A stretch of DNA of 64,000 nucleotides from Ruminococcus sp. UBA1409 (GCA_002305045.1 DBPX01000022.1:38307-102306); one strand, 5' to 3'; shown: positions 17,762 to 26,309, numbered from the stretch's first letter. Notes: generated from the letters alone by a model not told the origin. A program made the numbers and translations.

Positions 17762-20071
17762 TCATCCTGTCTCGTCATTTATAAGGAAGTACGCCTCGAT
17801 TATTGTTCCCTTCTGGACAGCCGAGCCGACCTCGTAGTTTGTCACGCCGGAGCATTCCGCTCCCGACTTGTGAGCCGCTCCGCCCAAGGGTCTTAGGTTG
17901 AGTCCGAGCGAGCTTAGCTTCTTGTTCGCTCTTTCAAGCGAGTAGCCGCTTATGTCGGGGACCTCCACCCACTGCTCCTCATAGTCCTCCTCGGTGTAAA
18001 GGATTACCGAGCAGCCTCTTGGCATCGAGTTCCCCCTTGACGGCACCTGCTGGACAACCGTGCTGCCCTCGCCTATTACCTCGTACTCCAAGGACAGGCT
18101 CTTAAGGGTTGCCCCCGCCGTTTCAAGCTCCGCTCCCTCGACATCTGGGACGGTAACCTCGAGGTTCTCAAGCTCCTCGTCGGTATACTCTGCGTAGTAG
18201 CCGAGGTAGGGAAGTATCTCGGTGAACACCTCCGCCACAACCGGGGCTGCCACCGCCGAGCCGTAGTAAAGCCCGTTCTGCGGCTCGTCTACCATTACGA
18301 GCATGATTATCTCGGGGTCCTCGGCTGGGTAGAAGGCGCAGTAGGAGGACACATAGGTGTTGCCCTCGGGGTTTTCGTCAAGCTTCTGGGAGGTTCCAGA
18401 TTTTCCTCCTATGTGATAGCCCTTGATGTAAACATTGCTTCCAGAGTTTACCGTGACGACGGTTTCAAGGGTCTGACGCATTATCTGCGAGGTCTCCTCT
18501 GAAATTACCTGCCGCTTTATCGTGGGGGTGAACTTCTTTATGACATTGCCGTCGCAGTCCACTATCCTGTCGACGATGTAGGGGGTCACAAGATTCCCTC
18601 CGTTTACCACGGCGGCGTATGCGCATATCATCTGGATGGGGGTTATCTTATTTGTCTGCCCGAAGGAGCTTGACGCCAGGGTAACAGGAGTCATCCTCTC
18701 ATACGGGGCGTAGATGCTGGTAGCCTCCGCCGGGAGGTCTATCCCTGTTTTCTGAGTGAGCCCGAAGGCGTCGAAATACTGGCTGAACAGCTTTGCTCCA
18801 AGCTGCTGGCCTATCTTTACAAAGGCGGGGTTGCAGGAGTTTGTCATCGCCTCGACGAAGTTCTGGGTGCCGTGACCCCCGTGGGTGGTCCAGCACCTAA
18901 AGGGTATCCCGTCGACGGTGGTTGCTCCGTTGCAGTAGAAGGTGTCGTTTAACGAGACGGCGTTTTCCTCTATCGCCGCCGAGCCGGTAATTACCTTGAA
19001 TACCGAGCCGGGGAAGTAAAGGCTTGATATAGCCTTGTTTGTCCACTGCTTGCCCCACGCCTCCTGCTTCCTGGCAAGATAATCCTCCTCGCTTAAAACA
19101 GGCTCAAGCCCGGAAAGAATCGCCGCCGTAGCCTCGTCGTAGATATCCGCCGGATAGTTGGGGTCATAGTCAGGCTCGGTCGCCATGGCGTATATTGCGC
19201 CGGTCTTTGCGTTCATGACAATGGCGCAGGACCTGTCCTTGGGATTGTTGGAGCGGTTAGCCGTCTCCAGCGCCTTCTCGACATAATACTGTATAGTGGT
19301 GTCGATGTTTGTGTAAAGGGAGGCGCCGTCCTCTGCGTCGTAGCTTAGCTTGCGGTCATACTGAATCTCTGCGCCGGTTGCGTCCCTGGCGGTGAGTATC
19401 CTGCCGTCGACGCCGGTGAGATAATCGTCGTAGTAAGCCTCAAGACCGTATATGCCGCCGTACTCGCCGTCGCTCCCGTAGCCCTGATGGCCTATCACAT
19501 TTGCCGCCAGGTCGTTTTGCGGATAGTATCTTTTGGCTGTCGGAGTTATTCCGACGCTGGAGATTCCCAGCTCAGACATCCAGTCGATTATCGAAAGGGC
19601 GGTCTCCTTCTCGACCTCCTTGGCGACCACCTGATAGGCGTTCGACTTGCCAAGAAGCTCTCTTATTTTCTCGGGAGCTATCGAAAGGCTCTCGCTTAAG
19701 GTTGTGACTATCTCATTCTCACGGTCGTACTCGGTCTCGACCTCGCTGCCGTCGGCAAGCTCGTGGGTGAGGGTGGTGGTTTCGCCCTGGTCACGCTCCC
19801 TGAAGGTTGTAGGGTCGACAAAAACCGTGTACACCGTAAAGCTCTGCGCCAGCACCTGACCGTTCTGGTCGTAAATGGCTCCACGGTTTGCAGTTATGGT
19901 TGTGGCTCTGAACTGCTGGCTGTAGGCAAGCGCCTGGTACTTCTCGCTCTCCCTTACCGAGACTACGAACATCTGATATGTCACATAGACTGCGGCAAGC
20001 AAAAGTGCGCCGAAGATAACGAAGTTGAGCCTGAATTTCATCCTGCTGGTTGTTTTGTCCGATATAGACAT
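17762..20071 (-). CDS. Class B penicillin-binding protein, SpoVD/FtsI-like, with two PASTA domains
   Basis: 769 residues. Short cytoplasmic tail, one membrane helix (about 16-37), PBP dimer/pedestal domain (about 55-240), transpeptidase domain with SxxK at S356-VFK359 (FPGSVFK), SxN at S412-CN (TNSCNPAF) and KSG at 557-559 (GGKSGTSQK). Two PASTA repeats (about 642-705 and 709-769) complete it. It crosslinks septal peptidoglycan together with a SEDS polymerase. PASTA tails occur on SpoVD and PBP2x-type proteins. Position just after ftsL is the usual ftsI site. AAAAGGAG is positioned before the ATG. Confidence 0.93.
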   Translation of the reverse strand: MSISDKTTSRMKFRLNFVIFGALLLAAVYVTYQMFVVSVRESEKYQALAYSQQFRATTITANRGAIYDQNGQVLAQSFTVYTVFVDPTTFRERDQGETTTLTHELADGSEVETEYDRENEIVTTLSESLSIAPEKIRELLGKSNAYQVVAKEVEKETALSIIDWMSELGISSVGITPTAKRYYPQNDLAANVIGHQGYGSDGEYGGIYGLEAYYDDYLTGVDGRILTARDATGAEIQYDRKLSYDAEDGASLYTNIDTTIQYYVEKALETANRSNNPKDRSCAIVMNAKTGAIYAMATEPDYDPNYPADIYDEATAAILSGLEPVLSEEDYLARKQEAWGKQWTNKAISSLYFPGSVFKVITGSAAIEENAVSLNDTFYCNGATTVDGIPFRCWTTHGGHGTQNFVEAMTNSCNPAFVKIGQQLGAKLFSQYFDAFGLTQKTGIDLPAEATSIYAPYERMTPVTLASSSFGQTNKITPIQMICAYAAVVNGGNLVTPYIVDRIVDCDGNVIKKFTPTIKRQVISEETSQIMRQTLETVVTVNSGSNVYIKGYHIGGKSGTSQKLDENPEGNTYVSSYCAFYPAEDPEIIMLVMVDEPQNGLYYGSAVAAPVVAEVFTEILPYLGYYAEYTDEELENLEVTVPDVEGAELETAGATLKSLSLEYEVIGEGSTVVQQVPSRGNSMPRGCSVILYTEEDYEEQWVEVPDISGYSLERANKKLSSLGLNLRPLGGAAHKSGAECSGVTNYEVGSAVQKGTIIEAYFLINDETG

Positions 20072-20207
20072 ATGCTCTCCTTTTCACAAAAACCATCTGC
20101 AAATTCACCGAAATACCACCACAGGGTGCCTTTTATGAGGGCTTTTACAGCACTTTTATCGGTAATTAGGAATTATACTGCCGGAATCCGCCGCACTCCG
20201 TTTAAAT

Positions 20208-20252
20208 AGACAAGAAAGCTAAGCCCGCCCCCTTTATGCAAGGCGGAGCTTA
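20208..20252 (-). terminator. Hairpin between ftsL and the PBP gene (partial terminator?)
   Basis: Minus-strand arms TAAGCTCCGCC (20242-20252) and GGCGGGCTTA (20220-20229), followed by GCTTTCTTGTC. It lies in a 229-nt gap in an otherwise tight operon, so it may lower expression of the distal genes; I see no clear second promoter. Confidence 0.45.
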
Positions 20253-20300
20253 ACTTCCACTTATGCGACCCGTATTCTTTGTGTATGTTTATATATTATT

Positions 20301-20801
20301 TTACTCTGCGCCAAGATATTCACCAACGCTGGACAGCCAGTTTCTCAGGCGGACGAAAATGTTTTCGTCAGCCGAATCGACAGAGCTAATCACGCCGTCC
20401 GTCTCGAACTCGACATACTCGATCTGCGACTTTTCCAGCTTTGTCAGCCCGAGGGTATTTTTTGCGTACTCCTCGACATTCTTGAGCGAGGCTATAGAGT
20501 CGTACTCAGCCGCAAGCGCAGCATTGTCCGCCTGGAGCGTCCTTATCTCGGACTCGAGCTGAGATATCTCCCCGAAGAGCCTGTTCTGCTCGACCTGCCC
20601 GCAGAGCATGAAAAGCCCGAGAATCAGGGCTGCGGCTCCCAGTGCAAGAAGCCCCCTTGCCTTTAGGACCCTTGACGCCTGACCCTTTTTGACCTGAATC
20701 CTACTTTGCTGCTCGGTCTTAGGCTCCGTCCTTTTGGGCTTTGGCTCGTATACGGATATGTCGTAGGCGAGATTTGAATTGTCTAGTCTTGTGTCTGGCA
20801 T
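20301..20801 (-). CDS. ftsL: FtsL-like septum protein
   Basis: 166 residues, bitopic. Cytoplasmic N-terminus rich in Lys/Pro/Glu (about 1-46), one transmembrane helix (about 50-67), then a leucine-zipper-like coiled coil (about 70-105) ending in the AKNTLGLTKLEKSQIEYVE region typical of FtsL/DivIC. Builds the FtsQ-FtsL-DivIC subcomplex that activates septal synthesis. Sequence similarity in this family is low; the call rests on topology and on its place between rsmH and the PBP gene. Confidence 0.85.
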   Translation of the reverse strand: MPDTRLDNSNLAYDISVYEPKPKRTEPKTEQQSRIQVKKGQASRVLKARGLLALGAAALILGLFMLCGQVEQNRLFGEISQLESEIRTLQADNAALAAEYDSIASLKNVEEYAKNTLGLTKLEKSQIEYVEFETDGVISSVDSADENIFVRLRNWLSSVGEYLGAE

Positions 20802-20806
20802 TTTTC

Positions 20807-21742
20807 TCAGTCCTTTATCTTCTCAATAATCCTTAGCTTTGCCGAATGACTGCGGTTATTTGCCTCAAGCTCCGAACAGGACGGCTCCACCGGCTTTTTC
20901 CCTACCAGCCTGCCCCTAGGAGTCCTTCCGCATATGCAGACCGGGAACTCCGGCGGACAGATACAGCCCCTTGAAAAGTCGGCAAAGCGCTGCTTGACCA
21001 GCCTGTCCTCGAGCGAGTGAAAGGTTATAACGGCGAGCCTTCCTCCGATTCTAAGGGAGTCAAAGGCGTCGCCAAGAGCCATAGAAAGCTCCCCGAGCTC
21101 GTTGTTTACCTCTATTCTTATCGCCTGAAAGCTCTTTTTGCAGGGATTTTTATCCCTTTTGAACCTCTGCGGAATCGAAGCCTTGATTATCTCGGCGAGC
21201 TGTGCCGTTGTGCTTATCTCGCAGGAGGCCCTTTTTTTGACTATATTCGACGCTATCTGGGAGGAAAACCTCTCCTCGCCGTACTCATAGAGTATCCGGC
21301 GAAGCTCCTCATAGCTGTAGGTGTTAACTACATCCCTTGCGCTAAGACCCTCCTTGCTCATTCTCATGTCAAGCTCGGCGTCGTGACGGTAGGAAAAGCC
21401 TCTTTCCGGGCTGTCAAGCTGATAGGAGGACACCCCGAGGTCTAAAAGCATACCGTCAAGCCGGTCCCTGCCAAGCCCGCTCAGTATACTCTTTATATTT
21501 GAAAACCTGTCGTGAACTACAACGGCGTTATAGCCGGAAAGCCTCTTTTGTGCGACTCTAACGGCGTCGGGGTCACGGTCTATTGCAATGAGCAGTCCCT
21601 TAGCTCCCAGCCTTTTTGCTATCTCGACGGAGTGCCCGGCTCCACCTGCGGTGCCGTCTGCATACACGCCGTCCGGCTTTATATCAAGCCCGGCTATGCA
21701 TTCCTCGAGAAGGACGGGTCTGTGTACAAACTCCCCCTCCAT
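20807..21742 (-). CDS. rsmH: 16S rRNA (cytosine(1402)-N4)-methyltransferase RsmH (MraW)
   Basis: 311 residues. Methylates N4 of C1402 in the decoding centre of 16S rRNA using SAM. Begins EFVHRPVLLEECIAGL, followed by the SAM loop DGTAGGAGHS, then LLDLGVSSYQLD and the C-terminal FHSLEDRLVKQRF. The ATG overlaps the mraZ stop (TGATG), so translation is coupled. Second gene of the dcw operon. Confidence 0.96.
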   Translation of the reverse strand: MEGEFVHRPVLLEECIAGLDIKPDGVYADGTAGGAGHSVEIAKRLGAKGLLIAIDRDPDAVRVAQKRLSGYNAVVVHDRFSNIKSILSGLGRDRLDGMLLDLGVSSYQLDSPERGFSYRHDAELDMRMSKEGLSARDVVNTYSYEELRRILYEYGEERFSSQIASNIVKKRASCEISTTAQLAEIIKASIPQRFKRDKNPCKKSFQAIRIEVNNELGELSMALGDAFDSLRIGGRLAVITFHSLEDRLVKQRFADFSRGCICPPEFPVCICGRTPRGRLVGKKPVEPSCSELEANNRSHSAKLRIIEKIKD

Positions 21743-22185
21743 CAGCCAAGAAGGGACATGGCGGCGTAAAGCTCGCTCGGGTCAATCGCCTGGGTGAAGG
21801 ACTCGTAGGTCGCCTTGTCCCATATCTCGGCGACATCTATGGCTCCCACGACATATACATCCTTTATAAGCCCGGCGTACTCCCTTAAGGCCTGCGGGAC
21901 GAGTATTCTTCCCAGCTTGTCCGCTTCCACGGGTATTGCACCCTTGACATATATCTGGGTTAGTATCTCCCTTTCCCTGCCGGGGTGCATTAGGGATATC
22001 TTGCCGACAAGCTCCTGCCACCTTTTGACCGGGTATGCGACAAGGCGGCGGTCGGCTCCCCTGGTTAGGATAAAGCGCTCGCCGATAATCTCCCTGAAGC
22101 GTGCGGGGAAGGACATCCTGCCCTTGGTGTCTATGGTATACGGCATCTCGCCAGTCATGCCAAGAAGCTCTTTTTCGGCGTCCAC
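21742..22185 (-). CDS. mraZ: Transcriptional regulator MraZ
   Basis: 147 residues with two SpoVT-AbrB-like halves: YTIDTKGRMSFPARFRE (about 16-32) and AIPVEADKLGRILVPQALRE (about 88-107). MraZ forms ring oligomers that bind repeated boxes at its own promoter and control the dcw operon. GTG at 22185 is taken as the start because GGAGGTGA lies 5-6 nt upstream and it gives the normal family length; the frame runs open to 22245 but without support, and an ATG nine codons further in lacks a good SD. First gene of the operon; binding boxes lie just upstream. Confidence 0.92.
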   Translation of the reverse strand: MDAEKELLGMTGEMPYTIDTKGRMSFPARFREIIGERFILTRGADRRLVAYPVKRWQELVGKISLMHPGREREILTQIYVKGAIPVEADKLGRILVPQALREYAGLIKDVYVVGAIDVAEIWDKATYESFTQAIDPSELYAAMSLLG

Positions 22186-22209
22186 CCTGCTCACCTCCGA
22201 AATGAAATA

Positions 22210-22236
22210 CCACCGTTTTGCACTAAAATCCACTTT
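22210..22236 (-). promoter_or_regulatory. MraZ box: three AAAGTGG-like repeats with 10-nt period
   Basis: On the minus strand AAAGTGG (22230-22236), TTAGTGC (22220-22226) and ACGGTGG (22210-22216) repeat exactly every 10 nt, between the -10 and the mraZ start. This matches the known form of MraZ operators (GTG-core repeats with one-turn spacing) and supports autoregulation. Confidence 0.8.
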
Positions 22237-22244
22237 GTACAACA

Positions 22245-22273
22245 ATTATACCATCGACATCCTAAAAAAGCAA
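22245..22273 (-). promoter_or_regulatory. Sigma-A promoter of the dcw operon
   Basis: TTGCTT (22268-22273), 17-nt spacer, TATAAT (22245-22250) on the minus strand; the MraZ box starts about 9 nt after the -10. Confidence 0.85.
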
Positions 22274-22372
22274 TACCGATTCTTCAACCGGGTGTTAAAG
22301 CTTCGTAGAAAAAACGCCAAAAAAACTGTGAAAATTGAACAAACAACGCCCTCCCCAGCCGTTATTCTGATG

Positions 22373-22405
22373 AAAAATAAGGGGACGCCCGAAACGGGCA
22401 TCCCC
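22373..22405 (-). terminator. Terminator after the decarboxylase gene
   Basis: Minus-strand arms GGGGATGCCCG and CGGGCGTCCCC with loop TTT, then TTATTTTTC. Confidence 0.9.
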
Positions 22406-22422
22406 TCTAGCCTGCTATATAT

Positions 22423-23757
22423 TTACACATCCACTACATCGCAGTGCGTCACTCCGTAATACTCAAGGAGCCTTGCCGCACCCAGGGTGATTCTCTCCCC
22501 GCAGATAACCGGAGGGATAGCCGGAGGGCAGGAGGTCTCTATCCCTGCGAAAACCTCCCCGACGGCGCAGGAAATAGGCACTCTTTTTCTCGCCAGAAGC
22601 ATAGCCTCGAGGCAGGACAGCACCCTCTCTCCCGGAGCCGCCTTGGGAGGCTGGCTTAGTATCGGCTGCCTTCTTTCGACCAGCAGTATCTGATTTACAG
22701 CTCTTTCCATCTCGTTGGGGCTTGTCATGCCCGAGGGCATAAGCGTCAGATAATCCGGGTCTGAGAACTCGCAGTATATCCCCTTTTTTGCAAGAAGCAT
22801 AGACATATCATCGCCGGTGTAGCCGTAGCTCTTTGGCATGAGGCAGAGCTTCATAGGCTCGTCTGAGCAGACGGCTATGCCATGGTCTGAAAGCCTTTTT
22901 TTAGCCTCCCCCACGAGCCGGCAGACCTTTTGTATCCTTTCGGGGAGACCGCCGTCAAGAAGCCGGTTAGCCATATCAAGCGACTGTAGTATCAGATAGG
23001 ACGGGCTTGTCGAGGCGAAAACAGCCATCGCCTCCTCAGCCCTCTCCAAAACCGACCCCGGCGAGGAGCCGGAAATGTGAAGATACCCTCCCCCGGTGAG
23101 CACCGGCAGGGTCTTGTGCGCAGAGTCGCAGACGAGGTCGGCTCCTAGGTCCAGTGGGTGGAGGCTTTTTTCAAGGAACCTAAGATACCCTCCGTGGGCG
23201 TTGTCCACCAGCAAAAGCGCTCCGTGAGCCTTGCAAAGCCGTGACGCCTCGGCTATGTCCGCCATCCCGCCGATATAGTCCGGGCTTGTAAGATAGACGG
23301 CGTCCGGCTTAAGCTCCTTTAGAGCCTTTTTTAGACTACTGGCGGAAATCTTCGAGCCGTGAAGCCCTCCCGATTCCGGGTAGAGCCAAAAGGCCTCTAT
23401 TCCGAGCAGCATACAGCCGGTTAAAAAGCTTCTGTGGGCGTTTCTTGCCGCAAGGATTACAGGAGCCCTTCCCTTTCCTGCGCACTCCGCCCTCACAAGC
23501 CAGAGCATCGCCCTTATCGAGAGGGTGGAGCCTTCGGTGGAATAAAGCGTCATGGCGGAGCCAAACAGCCGTGAGGCGTTTTCCTCGCTTCTTTTTATTA
23601 TCCCCTTTGCGCTGTAGAGTATGTCCGCTCCGGGAAGCTCGGTGATGTCAAGCTCCTCGGGACCCAGCAACGGGCTTCCCTTGTGTCCCGGCATATGGAG
23701 CCTTACCGCCCCGCTTTTTGCATACTCCCTGACAAAATCGACTATCGGAGTGTCCAT
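22423..23757 (-). CDS. Orn/Lys/Arg decarboxylase family PLP enzyme
   Basis: 444 residues, fold type I PLP enzyme of the short Firmicute Orn/Lys/Arg decarboxylase group. RLHMPGHKGSP near residue 19 is the family hallmark; PLP is expected on K215 in DSAHKTLP, with D185 (LLVDNAHGG) contacting the pyridine N. The C-terminal domain contains CAVGEVFAGIETSCPPAIPP. The true substrate is uncertain (arginine, lysine or ornithine). Its ATG overlaps the stop of the SCIFF maturase gene (TGATG), so it is translated in the same operon; whether this is functional or incidental is unknown. Confidence 0.87.
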   Translation of the reverse strand: MDTPIVDFVREYAKSGAVRLHMPGHKGSPLLGPEELDITELPGADILYSAKGIIKRSEENASRLFGSAMTLYSTEGSTLSIRAMLWLVRAECAGKGRAPVILAARNAHRSFLTGCMLLGIEAFWLYPESGGLHGSKISASSLKKALKELKPDAVYLTSPDYIGGMADIAEASRLCKAHGALLLVDNAHGGYLRFLEKSLHPLDLGADLVCDSAHKTLPVLTGGGYLHISGSSPGSVLERAEEAMAVFASTSPSYLILQSLDMANRLLDGGLPERIQKVCRLVGEAKKRLSDHGIAVCSDEPMKLCLMPKSYGYTGDDMSMLLAKKGIYCEFSDPDYLTLMPSGMTSPNEMERAVNQILLVERRQPILSQPPKAAPGERVLSCLEAMLLARKRVPISCAVGEVFAGIETSCPPAIPPVICGERITLGAARLLEYYGVTHCDVVDV

Positions 23758-25142
23758 CAGCCCTCAATGCTCCTCAGCGCCTCCAGATAGATGGCGCACT
23801 CTATCCTCTTTTTAAAGAGGGTGCAGCCGCTTTCGTATATCCCCCGTATGCTGCCGGTGGCGTGGTAGGCGTTGGCAGAGCAGCCTCCCGAGCAGTAAAG
23901 CCTCGCCCAGCAGTCGCAGCACTCCTTTCTGGAGTATACATTGCAGCTCTTAAACTCCCCCTGAAGCTCGGTGTTGGTGACTCCCCGCCAGATATCTCCC
24001 AGACGGAAGCGCTCCTCCCCGACAAACTGGTGGCAGGGGTACAAATCCCCCCAGGGAGTTACGGCTAGGTACTCAGTCCCCGAGCCGCAGCCAGAAATCC
24101 TCTTGTAGATGCACGGACCGTCCTCAAGGTCGAGCATGTAGTGATAGAAGGTAAAGGGCTTATTCTCCCTTCTTCTTTGGAGCATAAGCTGTGCAAGCTC
24201 CTCGTACTGAGCGCAGACAAGCGCGATGTCCTTTTCGTCAAGAGCGGACGGGTCGTCCTTAGAGCAGACCACCGGCTCCATGCTCAGCTCGTCAAACCCA
24301 AGCTCCAGCATGACTTTTATATCCTCGACAAAGTCTGGGTTGGCGTGGGTGAAGGTCCCCCTCATGTAATAATTCCTGCCGCCCCTCGCCTTGACAAGCC
24401 TTTGAAACTTGGGGACTATCACATCCCAGCTTCCCTTTCCCTGATAGTCCACCCTGTACCTGTCGTGGACCTCCCGGCGGCCGTCGAGACTCAGCACAAC
24501 ATTCGACATCTCACGGTTGGCAAAGTCTATAACATCGTCGTCTATCAGCATTCCGTTGGTTGTCAGGGTGAAGCGAAAATTCTTCCCGGCGTCAGCCTCC
24601 AGCGAGCGGGCGTACTCTACTATCCCCTTTACGACATCAAGGTTCATAAGCGGCTCTCCGCCGAAGAAATCGACCTCGAGATTCCTGCGGCCTTCGGAGC
24701 TTGCTATAAGAAAGTCTATGGCACGCTTGCCGGTCTCAAGGCTCATGACCGCCCTCCTGCCGTGGTATTTTCCCTGGGAGGCAAAGCAGTAGGAGCAGTT
24801 TAGATTGCAGGTGTGGGCGACATGCAGGCAGAGCGCCTTGACTACGCCGGAGGTTTTTTCCTTGAGCTGTCCTGCAAGCTCCTTAAAATCGTCGTTTGAG
24901 AAGAGTGAGCCGTCCTTTTTAAGCTCCTCTATCTGGTCAAGGCACTCATTTATTTCCTCTGCCGACTCGTTTTCCCTCCCCGGGAGCGACAGGACCTCCT
25001 TGATAATCCCCTCCCTGCTAAGCTCGGGGCTTTTGTCGCAGACTCCGATTATGTCGTAGGTCAGCCCGTCCACCAGATGGACGGCTCCCGAGCATACATC
25101 AAGGACGATATTAAGCCCGCCCTGCTTGTAGCTATGTATCAT
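23757..25142 (-). CDS. scfB: SCIFF peptide radical SAM maturase
   Basis: 461 residues. N-terminal RiPP-recognition-like region (about 1-95), radical SAM core with C112-x3-C116-x2-C119 (CNLNCSYC), and a C-terminal SPASM/twitch domain with Cys-rich CGSGTEYLAVTPWGDLYPCH and CCDCWARLYCSGGCSAN binding auxiliary 4Fe-4S clusters. Family knowledge: it forms Cys-to-Thr alpha-thioether bonds in the adjacent SCIFF peptide. The gene starts about 100 nt after scfA, separated by a terminator hairpin, the usual arrangement that keeps the peptide in excess. SD AAAGGA upstream of the ATG. Confidence 0.95.
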   Translation of the reverse strand: MIHSYKQGGLNIVLDVCSGAVHLVDGLTYDIIGVCDKSPELSREGIIKEVLSLPGRENESAEEINECLDQIEELKKDGSLFSNDDFKELAGQLKEKTSGVVKALCLHVAHTCNLNCSYCFASQGKYHGRRAVMSLETGKRAIDFLIASSEGRRNLEVDFFGGEPLMNLDVVKGIVEYARSLEADAGKNFRFTLTTNGMLIDDDVIDFANREMSNVVLSLDGRREVHDRYRVDYQGKGSWDVIVPKFQRLVKARGGRNYYMRGTFTHANPDFVEDIKVMLELGFDELSMEPVVCSKDDPSALDEKDIALVCAQYEELAQLMLQRRRENKPFTFYHYMLDLEDGPCIYKRISGCGSGTEYLAVTPWGDLYPCHQFVGEERFRLGDIWRGVTNTELQGEFKSCNVYSRKECCDCWARLYCSGGCSANAYHATGSIRGIYESGCTLFKKRIECAIYLEALRSIEG

Positions 25143-25182
25143 CTTATTACTTCCTTTCCGGCAGACCCGCCGCCTTTATACG

Positions 25183-25232
25183 AAAAATGCCGCCAATACC
25201 GTTGAGACCATGCGACAACAGTATCGGCGGCA
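25183..25232 (-). terminator. Terminator/processing hairpin between scfA and scfB
   Basis: Long stem, minus-strand arms starting TGCCGCCGATAC and ending GTATTGGCGGCA (25216-25232/25188-25204), then TTTTTC. Partial readthrough would yield much more scfA than scfB mRNA. Confidence 0.85.
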
Positions 25233-25246
25233 AATAAAGCTCCGAC

Positions 25247-25396
25247 TTACTTCTTCTGGGACTTCTCGCACTTCTGGTTGGCGATTCCGCAGCTGGTCTT
25301 GCAGGCGGACTGGCAGGAAGTCTGACACTCGCCGCAGCCACCGTTTCTTGCGCTTTTGCAAAGATTGCGAGTCTTGATGGTGACAATATGCTTCAT
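25247..25396 (-). CDS. scfA: SCIFF ranthipeptide precursor (six-cysteines-in-forty-five)
   Basis: 49-residue peptide, beginning MKHIVTIKTRNLCKS and carrying the nearly invariant core CGECQTSCQSACKTSC followed by GIANQKC. It is a ribosomally made peptide to be crosslinked by the radical SAM enzyme next door. The core has the canonical six Cys (21, 24, 28, 32, 36, 43); a seventh, Cys13, lies in the leader part. AGGAGG is placed 9 nt before the ATG, and the promoter is fully consensus, suggesting high expression. SCIFF is almost universal in Clostridia; its role is still undefined (quorum-like or housekeeping signalling has been suggested). Confidence 0.97.
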   Translation of the reverse strand: MKHIVTIKTRNLCKSARNGGCGECQTSCQSACKTSCGIANQKCEKSQKK

Positions 25397-25451
25397 TATT
25401 TCAACCTCCTAATTGCTGAGCATGATGTTTCCATGCCTATTACTGGGGACA

Positions 25452-25480
25452 ATTATAGCACACAGGCTTTCTCTTGTCAA
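25452..25480 (-). promoter_or_regulatory. Consensus sigma-A promoter of scfA
   Basis: TTGACA (25475-25480), 17-nt spacer, TATAAT (25452-25457) on the minus strand, about 55 nt upstream of the scfA start. Confidence 0.92.
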
Positions 25481-25506
25481 TCCCCATAAGCCACGCCAGG
25501 CGTCAG

Positions 25507-25755
25507 TCAAAGCGCTCCCAGCCCCGGCAGCGAGGACTGACCCTCCCCCGCAAAAAGCCCTCCCGGAGCTATAGCCGCAGTCATGCGAGACTCCGCCTCC
25601 GGCTTTTTTTCGCACTCCCTGCAGCAGCTCTCACATCCGTACTCCCGTCTGAAAAGGCACTCTCCCACGCCCTTGGAGCCGTAGTGCTTTTCAAAAATAA
25701 CATTTCTTCCCACCGTCCAGCAGTACCTTATGCTGGCATAGCTGTACTCTCCCAC
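25507..25755 (-). CDS. Small Cys-containing hypothetical protein, 82 aa
   Basis: Open frame with GTG at 25755 and AAGAGG 8 nt upstream. The product has a Cys cluster at about residues 44-52 (GCESCCRECEKK) and a Gly/Leu-rich C-terminus; the earlier part (WTVGRNVIFEKHYGSKGVGE) looks like real protein. The next GTG upstream in the frame (25764) overlaps the SD. No family recognised. It precedes the scfA promoter on the same strand but has about 27 nt and a strong promoter between, so linkage to SCIFF is not implied. Could be a spurious ORF. Confidence 0.45.
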   Translation of the reverse strand: MGEYSYASIRYCWTVGRNVIFEKHYGSKGVGECLFRREYGCESCCRECEKKPEAESRMTAAIAPGGLFAGEGQSSLPGLGAL

Positions 25756-25866
25756 CGAAACCACCTCTTGATAAATATTAGCTCTCCGCCGAGTCCCTAA
25801 TATTATATTCCGATATGTAATTTTTAAGCATGACCGACCATATTTTATTAAAAAGGAGGTCTTAAT

Positions 25867-26106
25867 ATGCTAAAGCTAACCCCCTGCATACCGTGGCGGA
25901 AATCCTTGGAGGACCGTGAAAAAAGCCTCAGGCGCCGGCTCATACGCCTAGAGCTTGACGAGCTGTCTATAAGGCTGTCGGAGGCGGAGTCCGCCTTCAA
26001 CGAGGCTACAGACCCGCTTCTTGTCGAGGCTGCGATACTAGGTCTTGCCTCGCTGAGGGCAAGGCAGAGCTATCTTTTAAAAAAGGCAAGGCTTGAGGAC
26101 AGATAA
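25867..26106 (+). CDS. Small helical protein, DUF2508-like
   Basis: 79 residues, with AAAAAGGAGG 7 nt before the ATG. Mostly charged helix; the pattern FNEATDPLLVEAAILGLASL followed by RARQSYLLKKAR resembles the DUF2508 (YaaL-like) family, in which a tandem helix ends with an RY..LL..AK-type motif. Function of that family is unknown. It is followed by a terminator and then the arg operon promoter. The family call is from memory of the pattern and is moderate. Confidence 0.65.
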   Translation: MLKLTPCIPWRKSLEDREKSLRRRLIRLELDELSIRLSEAESAFNEATDPLLVEAAILGLASLRARQSYLLKKARLEDR

Positions 26107-26222
26107 GGCCTTCCCTCCCAAGGACGGGTTTATGCAGGATATATTCACATCCTGCGAATATTCTGCATGATTATACATATCCGACTCTCCCGCCCTCCCC
26201 GACGGCTGCCGCACCGACCCGT

Positions 26223-26271
26223 CCCGACCGTCAAAACCTCTAATAAAGCGGACGGTCAGGGACTCTTTTTG
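26223..26271 (+). terminator. Terminator upstream of the arg operon
   Basis: Arms GACCGTC (26226-26232) and GACGGTC (26251-26257), extended by CCC/GGG with a bulge, then GACTCTTTTTG. Another hairpin (ATGCAG...CTGCAT, about 26131-26168) lies before it without a T-run. Confidence 0.6.
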
Positions 26272-26309
26272 TTCAGACCTACGAAAAAGAGGAAAAATCC
26301 CCAAACTGC

